Notes: generated by a model from the sequence alone, not told the origin. A DNA stretch of 5,638 bases from an uncultured Nannocystaceae bacterium (GCA_938084085.1 CALKDV010000246.1:1-5638), one strand, 5' to 3'; counted from the stretch's first letter, positions 1 through 5,638 are shown. Made by a program: numbers and translations.

Positions 1-108
1 AGGCCGTCATGCCGTCATGGAGAGGGCCGCCGCAGGTCTCTGCATGGGGCGGCCGCCCTGACTCGGGCGGAGGGGCTCGTGCTCCTTCAACGGCGTGCGC
101 GTCCATTC

Positions 109-138
109 TTGACGTCGGAGGCGACGATCCGCTAGCGT
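109..138 (+). promoter_or_regulatory. Possible sigma-70-type promoter
   Basis: TTGACG at 109-114 matches five of six bases of the housekeeping -35 consensus. TAGCGT at 133-138, after an 18-base spacer, is a weak -10 match of three out of six. Transcription would begin around 145, giving a very short leader before the GTG at 160. The spacing and the -35 support it; the poor -10 and the high GC of the genome make it tentative. Confidence 0.3.
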
Positions 139-142
139 CGCT

Positions 143-148
143 GGAGGA
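143..148 (+). promoter_or_regulatory. Ribosome binding site deciding the GTG start at 160
   Basis: GGAGGA at 143-148 lies 11 bases upstream of the GTG at 160 and is followed by a second purine-rich stretch (GGGGGGAG, 151-158) that could also pair with 16S rRNA. It supports the GTG at 160 as the start of the membrane protein. No other start codon nearby has a comparable motif. Confidence 0.55.
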
Positions 149-159
149 CTGGGGGGAGC

Positions 160-1701
160 GTGGCTCCCCGCGAAGAAAGCGTGCGAGCGTCAGACAATCC
201 GGAGCATCGTAGGAAAGGCGACGCGCCGTGGTGGGGCCTCCCGGCTGTGGTGCTCGCGGTGTTCTTGGCGCACGTCACGAGCCTCTCCAACGATTTTCTC
301 GACTATGACGACCGAGCGCTGTTCGTAGAGAATCCGCTGATTCGTAGCGGCGAGGCCTCCAACGTGTGGGCGATCTTCTCCCCCGACCGACCGAACTGGA
401 GACCCTTGAGGGATCTGAGTCACTGGCTCGACTATCTGGTGCATGGCCAGTCGCCGTTTTGGAGCCATCTCCACAACTTGGCGCTGTTGGCGATCTGCGT
501 GGTTGTCATGGTCCGGCTGCTGGAGCGGCTCGGCGCGACACCTGCGGTGGCGTTGTGGGCCACCGCGCTCGGCTTTGTACACCCCATGCAGGTCGAGACC
601 ATCGCGTGGGTCACGGGACGCAAAGATCTTCTGGCGTGTATCTTTGGAGTCACCGCGCTCGGGTGTCTTCTTCGCATGATAACGGCGGAGCGACCGTTTC
701 GGTGGGGCGTCGCGGGGTTCACATGTACAGCGCTCGCGATCATGGCGAAGGGGCACCTCGTGGTCATGCCGGCGCTCTTCGTTGGACTCATGTTCGTCCC
801 CCCGCGGGGAGGGCTTGAGCGTTTAAAGACGAGACGATTTGTCCTCACATTCGTCGCGCTCACGGTCCTCAGCGCCTGCGTTGTGCCGCTTATCTCACGC
901 GGTCCAGTTGTGCTTCGTGCAGATTTGCTGGAGCACGGCGATCGATTCCGACTGAGCGTGAGCGACCAGCTTCAGCTCCCGGGACTTTACGTCTCGAAAT
1001 ACGTGTGGCCTGCGAACCTCTCGCCAGTCTACGACCCGCTCCCGTTCGGTGCGATCCATCGGATCTACGTTGGGCTCGGCGTCGGGGTGATGCTCGCGTG
1101 GGTCACACTCCTGGTGCGCTGGTTCCGAGTGTCCGACAAGCGATTCGCGCCGCTGTTTTTCTCGCTGATCTTGCTGATGCCGCACCTTCACCTCGTCCGA
1201 GGCACGGTGTTCATGGCCAATCGATACGTGTTTTTGATCGCGCCGCTCTGGTCGTGGATCTTGGTAGAAACGTTGGTGAAATATGTGACGACCTCCAGGC
1301 TGTTGCCATTTATCCTCGGGGGGCTCGTCTTCGCCTGGGCGGGGGTAGGGATGCATGAGCACCTGGCGTGGCGCAACTCGGTCACGCTGTGGACGCGGGT
1401 GGTGGAGCGCGCGCCGGACAACCCCTACGGGCGTCAACGCCTGGGCCGCACGTTCTACGAGGCCGGGGAGCTTGAGAGAGCGGCGCCTCACTTTATGAAA
1501 ATCGCGGACGACGACCCGACCTCCGAGGGTCGCAACTACAACGCGGCCAAGGTGTTGAGCGAGCTTGGGCGGTATCCCCAGGCGCGTCACTACCTCGTCC
1601 GGTGCGTTGAGCACGTACCCGACAGCCGTCAGTGTGCGCAGCGCCTGCTCTGGATCGATCAGCAGCTTGGCGTAGAAGCGACGAACTCCGTGAGACGCTG
1701 A
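160..1701 (+). CDS. GT-C/TMTC-like membrane glycosyltransferase homologue with C-terminal TPR repeats
   Basis: A 513-residue polytopic membrane protein starting at GTG. The first membrane helix (about 24-43) is followed by a loop with DYDDR at 48-52, at the position of the acidic pair of GT-C enzymes that use lipid-linked sugars. Further family landmarks are WRPL at 80-83, FWSHLHN at 100-106, the long HPMQVETIAWVTGRKDLL stretch at 141-158, K197 in a helix turn, YVSKYVWPANLSPVY at 277-291 and NRYVFL near 354. These match bacterial relatives of the TMTC protein O-mannosyltransferases. About ten hydrophobic segments occupy 24-397. After W404 the chain is soluble, with two TPR-like helix pairs at about 421-454 and 458-487. 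The likely role is sugar transfer on the outer face of the inner membrane, but donor and acceptor are unknown. The frame is intact and no partner genes are adjacent. The family call is firm; enzymatic activity is inferred. Confidence 0.9.
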   Translation: MAPREESVRASDNPEHRRKGDAPWWGLPAVVLAVFLAHVTSLSNDFLDYDDRALFVENPLIRSGEASNVWAIFSPDRPNWRPLRDLSHWLDYLVHGQSPFWSHLHNLALLAICVVVMVRLLERLGATPAVALWATALGFVHPMQVETIAWVTGRKDLLACIFGVTALGCLLRMITAERPFRWGVAGFTCTALAIMAKGHLVVMPALFVGLMFVPPRGGLERLKTRRFVLTFVALTVLSACVVPLISRGPVVLRADLLEHGDRFRLSVSDQLQLPGLYVSKYVWPANLSPVYDPLPFGAIHRIYVGLGVGVMLAWVTLLVRWFRVSDKRFAPLFFSLILLMPHLHLVRGTVFMANRYVFLIAPLWSWILVETLVKYVTTSRLLPFILGGLVFAWAGVGMHEHLAWRNSVTLWTRVVERAPDNPYGRQRLGRTFYEAGELERAAPHFMKIADDDPTSEGRNYNAAKVLSELGRYPQARHYLVRCVEHVPDSRQCAQRLLWIDQQLGVEATNSVRR

Positions 1702-1706
1702 CGCGG

Positions 1707-1739
1707 CGCCACCGTGCTTCGGTGAGTCACGGGGTGGCG
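1707..1739 (+). terminator. Possible hairpin terminator after the membrane protein gene
   Basis: CGCCACC (1707-1713) pairs with GGTGGCG (1733-1739), and GTG (1714-1716) pairs with CAC (1728-1730) across a two-base bulge. The hairpin begins five bases after the stop codon. No T tract follows, so it is not a classical intrinsic terminator on the plus strand. It overlaps the stop codon of a small minus-strand reading frame. A smaller alternative stem, CACCG/CGGTG at 1710-1724, uses some of the same bases. Confidence 0.4.
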
Positions 1740-1873
1740 ACGTGCAGGGTCCACAGGGCGTAGCCAAGGTAGAGCACGATGGCGGTGAGCACCGCGCGCA
1801 GCGTCCATTGCAACGCCGCGTCGGCAGACAGAAACAAGTCGAAGAAAATGTCGACGCCGAGGCGCGAAGTCGT
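1727..1873 (-). CDS. Small single-membrane-helix ORF without a standard start (doubtful or decayed gene)
   Basis: This minus-strand frame encodes 48 residues if read from an ACG at 1873-1871. It has a short polar start, an acidic amphipathic part (DIFFDLFLSADAA), one clear membrane helix (about residues 25-45, LRAVLTAIVLYLGYALWTL) and a tail ending VATP. About 42 of 48 codons end in G or C, as in the real genes here, and the protein looks natural. The problem is the start. The perfect Shine-Dalgarno AAGGAGG at 1883-1877 is followed after three bases by ACG, and the in-frame region back to the preceding stop has no ATG or GTG. It could be a gene whose ATG mutated to ACG, a non-standard start, the 3' remnant of a longer membrane protein, or a frameshifted gene. 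I do not recognise the family. Confidence 0.35.
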   Translation of the reverse strand, partial: TTSRLGVDIFFDLFLSADAALQWTLRAVLTAIVLYLGYALWTLHVATP

Positions 1874-1876
1874 CGA

Positions 1877-1883
1877 CCTCCTT
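1877..1883 (-). promoter_or_regulatory. Strong Shine-Dalgarno motif facing a non-standard start
   Basis: The minus strand reads AAGGAGG, a full match to the anti-Shine-Dalgarno of 16S rRNA. No ATG, GTG or TTG follows within 12 bases; the nearest in-frame codon of the small membrane-helix ORF is ACG, three bases away. Such a strong motif between two convergent genes suggests a true or former translation start, though chance in GC-rich DNA is possible. Confidence 0.35.
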
Positions 1884-2005
1884 GACGCGAGTGGAGGTGA
1901 AAAGAAACGATGTTCGCGAGCGTCACGGAAAAGCGAGTATTTTACCTCTCCCCTTCGAGGCGGAATCTCGCGTCACACGCGCGAACTCCATGGGGCGGAC
2001 TCATT

Positions 2006-2025
2006 CGCGTCTTGGCGAGGACGCG
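2006..2025 (-). terminator. Possible hairpin terminator after the cysteine-rich surface protein gene
   Basis: CGCGTC (2006-2011) and GACGCG (2020-2025) form a perfect six-base-pair stem with an eight-base loop. Read on the minus strand it lies about 30 bases beyond the stop codon at 2057. There is no T tract, so this is a weak call based on position and symmetry. Confidence 0.3.
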
Positions 2026-2056
2026 TCGAAAGCCGTGCCAGCAAGGGCCGCGCCGC

Positions 2057-3841
2057 TCAGTTCGGTTCGTCGACACCGACGGCGGTCATCGCAGCGTCTC
2101 TGGACTCCCCGTCAATATCGAGGGGAGGGTCTCCGATTTCAAACAACGCGGCCGTGGTCCAAGACAAGGGTACGGTTGCGGACAGATGAAGGTCGCCACC
2201 TTGCACATCGACGAAGCGATTGTTGTCGACCGGTCCCGCGTCGACGTTGGTGCCGCCGAGGAGCGCGGCGCTGTCGACCACCGAGTGGGTGATCGAAACT
2301 TGGGAGGGGCAAAGTGGGGAGATCGACTCGACGGTTCGGCCCGACAAAATGCTGTTGCGAAGCTCTCCGGTGACGGAGCCTTCGCAGGTCAACGTGCCGT
2401 AGGTTGTTGGGTCCACGGCCTGGTTGTAGACGAGCGAGTTGTAGGCGAACTGCTCAACGCTCACGTTCGCCAAGCGCAGGGCGCCAGACGCGTTCATCGG
2501 ACCGAAGACGCCGTTGAACGCGAGACTCGCGTTCTCCATCCACAGCTGTCCTTCCGCGACGCTGAGGCCACCGAGGTCATTGTCGACCACGCGGGTGTCC
2601 TCGACATGCACGGCGCATCCGTCGGCTTCGACACCGTAGCGCGCGTTGAGGCGCAGCACGCTTGCGTCGGTCACATAGATTGTGCTCGCGCCGGTGCTGC
2701 TGAGGTCGTCGCAGGCGATGGCGGAGCGCAAGGTGTTACCGCTCATCTCGATACCTGCGAAATACGCAGTGGCGCTCGATACGGTGGCGGTGGCGGATAA
2801 CGTGCCGGGTGCGTTCACCACGGGCGGGGTGGCGCCGCGACCGAGGAACGCGAACTCTTCTCCGGGGAGCAGGGTGACCTGCTCTTCGTACACCCCCGCC
2901 TGTGAGAGGACGAAGATGGCGCCCGTGGTCGAGAGGCTCGCCTTCGCGTCGCCGAGGGTGCACAGCGCGGTCGTCTCTGTCAGCCCGTCGGCGTTGAGAC
3001 ACTCGGTTGGGGGCTTGCCCCCGTCCACCCATCGCACCTCGTCACTCCCGAAGCACGCGCCGCTCGCGAGTCTGCAGGCCTCGGAGGGACACTCTGCGTG
3101 GCCGACACACGCGCGGCAGCTGTTGGCCTCGCAGATCGGCGTATCGCCCGAGCAATCGGCGGTGGTGACACACTGTACGCAGAGGCCACCGTCACAAATT
3201 GGGGTGCTCGGGTCGAGATTGGCGCACGCCCCGTTTGCGTCGAGGGTCCCGTCGCACGCGACGCACTGACCCGACGCGTCGCAAAAGGGCGCGGCGGAGT
3301 CGAGCGCTTGGCAGGCGGCGCTGACCTCCGCGTCGGCCTCCGTACATTCAGGGGCGCTCCCCGTGGTGCTCTCGTCGCTGGTGTCGGTGCCAGTGTCGGT
3401 GTCGGTGCCGGTACCGGTGCCGGTGCCGGTGCCGTCATCTCCGCCGAGATCGCAATCGTCCGAGGGAGCGGCTGCGACACATCCGGCGTCCGCGTCGAGG
3501 GGGACACATACGGAGCAGTAGGGGGCGGCATTTTGCGTCGACGCGGCGCAAAAATCGTCCGGCGCAAGTTGGTACGCGCAGTGGTCTTGGAGCCCCTCTG
3601 TGGGAGAGCACGAGGTTGAAACGGATGCGACGGTGCAGCCATCGCGCGCGAGAGAGCATTGAGAGCATTGAAACTCAGCCCCGTATCTCGCTTCGCAGGT
3701 CCGATCCCCAGCCAGATTCGCGCAATGCTCGGGCTCCGCGATGGTGCACGAGAGCGAGGAGCCGGCCGCGAGGAGGCCCGCGAGGAGGCTCGCGCGGAAG
3801 CCGTCCAACGAGAGTGTGGCGTTGCGATGCACGACCGTCAC
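2057..3841 (-). CDS. Cysteine-rich secreted surface protein with Gly-Thr linker and predicted beta-helix (choice-of-anchor Q-like)
   Basis: About 594 residues from the GTG at 3841. A signal peptide (residues 1-31; HR near the start, hydrophobic core LLAGLLAAG) ends at C32 in the context SSLSC, an imperfect lipobox. Residues 32-130 are rich in paired Cys. Residues 137-162 form a low-complexity linker of GT and DT pairs running into SDESTTGS. Residues 166-263 form a second Cys-rich block with spaced CxxC elements, like myxobacterial Cys-rich repeats. From about 267 to the end, Val/Thr/Ser/Asn-rich short strands suggest a right-handed beta-helix. Its end (FVDVQGGDLHL, then PPLDIDGESRDA and VGVDEPN) matches the usual close of choice-of-anchor Q domains. 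It is probably outer-membrane or cell-surface bound; its ligand is unknown. The frame is open back to 3967, but that part encodes the tail of the upstream cupredoxin-like gene. GTG at 3832 and TTG at 3808 are alternative starts; none has a good ribosome binding site. Confidence 0.85.
   Translation of the reverse strand: MTVVHRNATLSLDGFRASLLAGLLAAGSSLSCTIAEPEHCANLAGDRTCEARYGAEFQCSQCSLARDGCTVASVSTSCSPTEGLQDHCAYQLAPDDFCAASTQNAAPYCSVCVPLDADAGCVAAAPSDDCDLGGDDGTGTGTGTGTDTDTGTDTSDESTTGSAPECTEADAEVSAACQALDSAAPFCDASGQCVACDGTLDANGACANLDPSTPICDGGLCVQCVTTADCSGDTPICEANSCRACVGHAECPSEACRLASGACFGSDEVRWVDGGKPPTECLNADGLTETTALCTLGDAKASLSTTGAIFVLSQAGVYEEQVTLLPGEEFAFLGRGATPPVVNAPGTLSATATVSSATAYFAGIEMSGNTLRSAIACDDLSSTGASTIYVTDASVLRLNARYGVEADGCAVHVEDTRVVDNDLGGLSVAEGQLWMENASLAFNGVFGPMNASGALRLANVSVEQFAYNSLVYNQAVDPTTYGTLTCEGSVTGELRNSILSGRTVESISPLCPSQVSITHSVVDSAALLGGTNVDAGPVDNNRFVDVQGGDLHLSATVPLSWTTAALFEIGDPPLDIDGESRDAAMTAVGVDEPN
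3380..3433 (-). repeat. Nine-unit hexanucleotide repeat encoding the Gly-Thr/Asp-Thr linker
   Basis: On the plus strand, nine successive six-base units (mostly GGTGCC or GGTGTC, with single AGTGTC and GGTACC variants) run without gaps. On the coding minus strand they give alternating GT and DT pairs between the two Cys-rich blocks. Gain or loss of units changes linker length without breaking the frame. Such linkers are common in surface proteins of Nannocystaceae-type myxobacteria. Confidence 0.85.
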
Positions 3842-3988
3842 TATCCGCCACGAGGATCGCGGTTGCAAGTTACGGGCGAAGAGGCCGCGCCTCGCTCCTC
3901 GGCGGGGACATGCGAGGACGAGGCACCCTGGTCGCTCAGTGATGACGTTGATCACGGCGGTCATCACCGAGTGAAACTCGCAGTTGTA

Positions 3989-3991
3989 CTA
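3989..3991 (-). other. Amber codon at a conserved Tyr of the cupredoxin domain
   Basis: The minus-strand codon TAG lies between PASSPAQR and YNCEFHS. Relatives have two adjacent Tyr here, so one base change from TAC or TAT explains it. Alignment on both sides continues without a gap, so the stop is a substitution, not an indel. Confidence 0.75.
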
Positions 3992-4231
3992 TCGCTGAGC
4001 AGGGGAGCTGGCGGGCACGGCGAACGTGAGGAGTCCCGACTCGGTCCCATTCCCGGTGATCCCCTCATTGTAGGCGTTGGCGGCGGTGTTACCTTGCACC
4101 GTTTTGATCCAAAACGGGTGCCCTGGGGCGTTGATCGTGAAGGAGTACGTCTGTCCTCGCGTGAGGGTGAGGTCCGGGTTGATGGCGGCGTCGATCGACC
4201 ACGCCGAGACGCCCTGGTTCTCGACCTCGAA

Positions 4232-4279
4232 GGTGACCGTGACGGTGACGGTGACCGTGACGGTGACCGTCACCGTCGC
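4232..4279 (-). repeat. Hexanucleotide repeat encoding the (Val-Thr)n stretch
   Basis: Eight six-base units on the plus strand: GGTGAC or CGTGAC six times, then CGTCAC and CGTCGC. In the cupredoxin frame they encode the alternating Val-Thr run that leads into the first strand of the domain. In the signal-peptide frame the same bases encode an implausible DGDGHRHGHR stretch, which locates the frame change upstream of the repeat. The unit length is a multiple of three, so copy-number changes cannot themselves cause the shift. Confidence 0.85.
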
Positions 4280-4580
4280 CGAGCAACGTACCTTTCGCGC
4301 TCCGCGCGGCATCGATGCAATCGGCGCAGGTGTCGCAGGTGGTGCCCGAGCAGCCCGTGAAGGAGGCGGCGAAGAACAGGAAGCCACCAAAATCGAGGTG
4401 CCGGAGCTTTGCGGTGCAGATGGAGGCCATGCGAGAGAGCGTCATCGATACGGCGGCGAGGGCAATCAAGATTGTCGGACTCGACCCGCGCCGGGGGGGG
4501 TGGTCGCTGCCCGGGGTGCCTCGCGTGACGCCCGGACGCGCCCGGCAGGGGGGGATGAGCATCTCGCGGTCTTGAGAGGT

Positions 4581-4594
4581 CGCGCGAGCGCGCG
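4581..4594. repeat. CG-rich inverted repeat
   Basis: CGCGCG, two bases, then CGCGCG. The symmetry is perfect, but the sequence is simple alternating CG in a GC-rich region, so it may be chance. No function is assigned. Confidence 0.35.
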
Positions 4595-4790
4595 TGCCTG
4601 GGTCGTATTTTGTCCAGCGACACGCCGCAGAACCTGCTCTTGTGTGCGCGTACATCGATGATTGAACGCAGGCGCCACGCCGTGTGTAGGGAGGTGTCGT
4701 GAATCGCTGGAGTGGTCTGCAGCGCCCGCTCAACCGCGTTGGCGGGGGTCTGCCTCTTGCGTCGAGCTTGTCGCTGGCCCCAAAGAAGTG

Positions 4791-4804
4791 GCAACTTAAG
4801 TTGC
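4791..4804. promoter_or_regulatory. Perfect 14-bp palindrome, possible operator
   Basis: GCAACTTAAGTTGC is a perfect palindrome with an AT-rich core, unusual in this GC-rich context. It lies 77 bases upstream of the GTG start of the right-hand lipoprotein gene, between divergent genes, a typical place for a site bound by a dimeric repressor or activator. The regulator is not in the window. The two-fold symmetry is seen directly; the operator role is inference. Confidence 0.4.
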
Positions 4805-4881
4805 GCGCCAGGGGGCGCTCGGCGTCAGCAGGGTTTGCCCTATGGTAGCTCGTTGGGTGCCACCGTACGGTCATTACTGAC

Positions 4882-5638
4882 GTGGCGCGCTCGTTTAAAT
4901 CTAGGATAGACACCAAGACCCTCGCGAGGATGAGCGGGGCGATATTCCTCGGTGGCGCGTTGTGTTGTGCATCCAGTGCGTGCGGCCTGCAGAAGATGAG
5001 CAGTGAGAAGCTGTCGCCGGGCGAGGTGCACTGTTCCGGAGGCCCCGAGAACCTGGTCGTCGTGAGCTTGAGCTCCGTGGGCGATGGCTACTTGACGAAC
5101 GTCGTGGTGGATGACCTTGAGCGGCTCCGCGAGGCGCTCGAGGAGATGGTTCGCGCCGCGGGCGGGGACATTGGCGATCGACTCGAGTGCGAGCCCATCA
5201 TCGTGCCTGTGACCTACTACATGCCGGCGCACGACGACGCTGTGACGACGCGGGCCGCAGGCGACGGCGAATTCCCCACGATCGAGGAGGACGATCCGGT
5301 GGTGTTCGAGGCGGGGGTCGTCCATCCCGATGTCCGCACGGTGAGCGTGGTGAACCTCAGGTCTGGGACCATGTTCGACATCGAAATGCCGGAGATATTG
5401 CGCGGGGCAGCGAGCCGGCATGGAGAACGCATCGGGCTCCACCACGGGTCGCGAGACGATGACCTCGCGTACATGGAGCCGGAGGAGGCATGGGAGACAC
5501 GATCACTCCCCCCTGCGGTGGGGCTCCAAATCGAGCAGCCGCCGGATGTCGCCAACGGGTGGAGCGCGAATCACGACAGTCGCCAACGAATCGGGGACGT
5601 CGACGTCGGGGCGACCCTCAATCCGTGGCGCAAGATAT
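4882..5638 (+). CDS. Secreted lipoprotein of unknown function, 3' end outside the window
   Basis: At least 252 residues, open to the right edge. From the GTG at 4882 the chain begins with a basic n-region (R3, K6, R8, K12, R16), then a hydrophobic core (GAIFLGGALCCASSA) and C34 as the probable lipidated Cys (SSAC). Starting at the ATG at 4930 would keep the core but lose every positive charge, so I prefer the GTG; neither has a good Shine-Dalgarno. The mature part has a strand-like NLVVVSLSSVG (57-67), a helix rich in Glu/Leu/Arg (about 77-92), C51 and C103 that might form a disulphide, and the segment EPIIVPVTYYMPAHDD. The rest is acidic and Pro/Asp-rich. Third positions are strongly G/C, and the signal peptide makes a real gene likely. 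I recognise no domain. An envelope or periplasmic location is inferred from the signal only. Confidence 0.72.
   Translation, partial: MARSFKSRIDTKTLARMSGAIFLGGALCCASSACGLQKMSSEKLSPGEVHCSGGPENLVVVSLSSVGDGYLTNVVVDDLERLREALEEMVRAAGGDIGDRLECEPIIVPVTYYMPAHDDAVTTRAAGDGEFPTIEEDDPVVFEAGVVHPDVRTVSVVNLRSGTMFDIEMPEILRGAASRHGERIGLHHGSRDDDLAYMEPEEAWETRSLPPAVGLQIEQPPDVANGWSANHDSRQRIGDVDVGATLNPWRKI

Larger units (their letters stand above)
1..159. other. Leader region upstream of the membrane protein gene
   Basis: I see no convincing gene here. An open frame crosses the region, but its composition (Gly, Pro, Arg and Ser rich, no domain) reads like GC-rich noise. An 8-base unit, GCCGTCAT, is duplicated in tandem at 3-10 and 11-18. 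The right part carries the possible promoter and ribosome binding site of the next gene. The far left could be the end of a gene outside the window; a plus-strand frame open from the left edge closes at the TAG at 133-135, but nothing in it is recognisable. Confidence 0.5.
3938..4445 (-). pseudogene. Cupredoxin-like lipoprotein gene broken by a frameshift and an in-frame TAG
   Basis: From the ATG at 4445 the first frame encodes a lipoprotein signal peptide (KLRHLDFGGFLFFAASFTGC, Cys at a FTGC lipobox) and a short Cys-rich stretch (TTCDTCADCIDAA). Around 4320-4280 the sense moves by one base (+1) into another frame. That frame has a (VT)n run and then a cupredoxin-like domain: FEVENQGVSAWSID, RGQTYSFTINAPGHPFWIKT, GITGNGTESGLLTFAVPA. 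A TAG at 3991-3989 stands where relatives have the first Tyr of a YYNC motif. The same frame then continues YNCEFHSVMTAVINVIT to about 3938. The His of APGHPF and the spaced Cys, His and Met of CEFHSVM are the type-1 copper ligands of this family; the last three lie beyond the stop. As read, the ordinary product would lack the metal site. An electron-carrier or copper-binding role for the intact protein is inferred. The position beside the surface protein gene suggests former co-transcription. Decay is more likely than recoding. Confidence 0.75.
4446..4881. other. Intergenic region between divergent genes, no gene seen
   Basis: About 436 bases separate the minus-strand cupredoxin-like gene from the plus-strand lipoprotein gene, so promoters for both directions should lie here. 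Open frames cross it on both strands, but they are Arg/Pro/Ala-rich and show no domain or signal. It contains G runs of eight (4493-4500) and seven (4548-4554), a CG-rich palindrome at 4581-4594, and a perfect 14-bp palindrome at 4791-4804. No tRNA-like fold was seen. Confidence 0.5.

Noticed and set aside
9..212. 67-residue plus-strand frame at the left edge
   Set aside because: It overlaps the start of the membrane protein gene in another frame, has no ribosome binding site and is Gly/Arg/Ser-rich without domain features.
895..1926. Long minus-strand frame opposite the membrane protein gene
   Set aside because: It is antisense to a clearly coding, motif-bearing gene and its translation is Arg/His/Pro-rich with no domain; a shadow of GC-rich coding DNA.
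3939..3967. Inverted repeat GTGATGAC/GTCATCAC as an operator or terminator
   Set aside because: Both arms lie inside the preserved cupredoxin tail and encode the VMT and VIT parts of its last strand, so codon use explains the symmetry.
4493..4554. G-quadruplex from long G runs
   Set aside because: Runs of 8, 4 and 7 G are present, but the loops are long and uneven and the region is GC-rich throughout; not enough to support a feature.
4789..4804. Sigma-54 promoter (TGGC and TTGC elements)
   Set aside because: The elements are eight bases apart instead of seven, which puts the GG and GC pairs out of the required spacing; the palindrome explains the sequence better.
4089..4916. 275-residue minus-strand frame as one intact protein
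   Set aside because: Only residues from about 4445 to 4290 (signal peptide and Cys-rich stretch) look real. The upstream part has no protein character and the downstream part reads the Val-Thr repeat in a frame giving His/Arg/Gly noise.
4840..5445. Minus-strand frame opposite the right-hand lipoprotein
   Set aside because: His/Arg-rich translation without motifs; the plus strand has a signal peptide and typical codon bias here.

Overview
The window looks like chromosomal DNA of a high-GC myxobacterium, most likely of the Nannocystaceae type. The reasons are the strong G/C preference at third codon positions, the GTG starts, several secreted lipoproteins, a cysteine-rich protein with a (Gly-Thr/Asp-Thr)n linker, and a cupredoxin-like protein with a (Val-Thr)n stretch. 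This assignment is inferred from protein style; no rRNA or other marker gene is present.

Layout: 1-159 is a leader with a possible promoter. 160-1701 (+) is an intact integral membrane GT-C/TMTC-like glycosyltransferase homologue with C-terminal TPR-like repeats. 1702-2056 is a convergent intergenic region with two hairpins and, on the minus strand, a 48-codon single-membrane-helix reading frame that lacks an ATG/GTG start but sits behind an AAGGAGG motif. 2057-3841 (-) is a cysteine-rich surface protein ending in a predicted beta-helix with a choice-of-anchor Q-like tail. 3938-4445 (-), directly upstream of it, is a cupredoxin-like lipoprotein gene that appears broken. Its signal peptide and copper-binding domain lie in different frames, and a TAG replaces a conserved Tyr just before the Cys-His-Met copper ligands. 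4446-4881 is non-coding as far as I can see and carries a perfect 14-bp palindrome. From 4882 (+) a lipoprotein of unknown function runs off the right edge.

The minus-strand genes and the right-hand partial gene are all predicted envelope or secreted proteins; the left gene is a membrane glycosyltransferase-type protein. Nothing shows that they form one pathway. The most unusual point is the split cupredoxin reading frame. After its amber codon the frame stays open and runs without another stop into the downstream surface protein. Decay of the gene is the simplest explanation; recoding or readthrough is the less likely alternative. I found no mobile element, CRISPR array, tRNA or rRNA.
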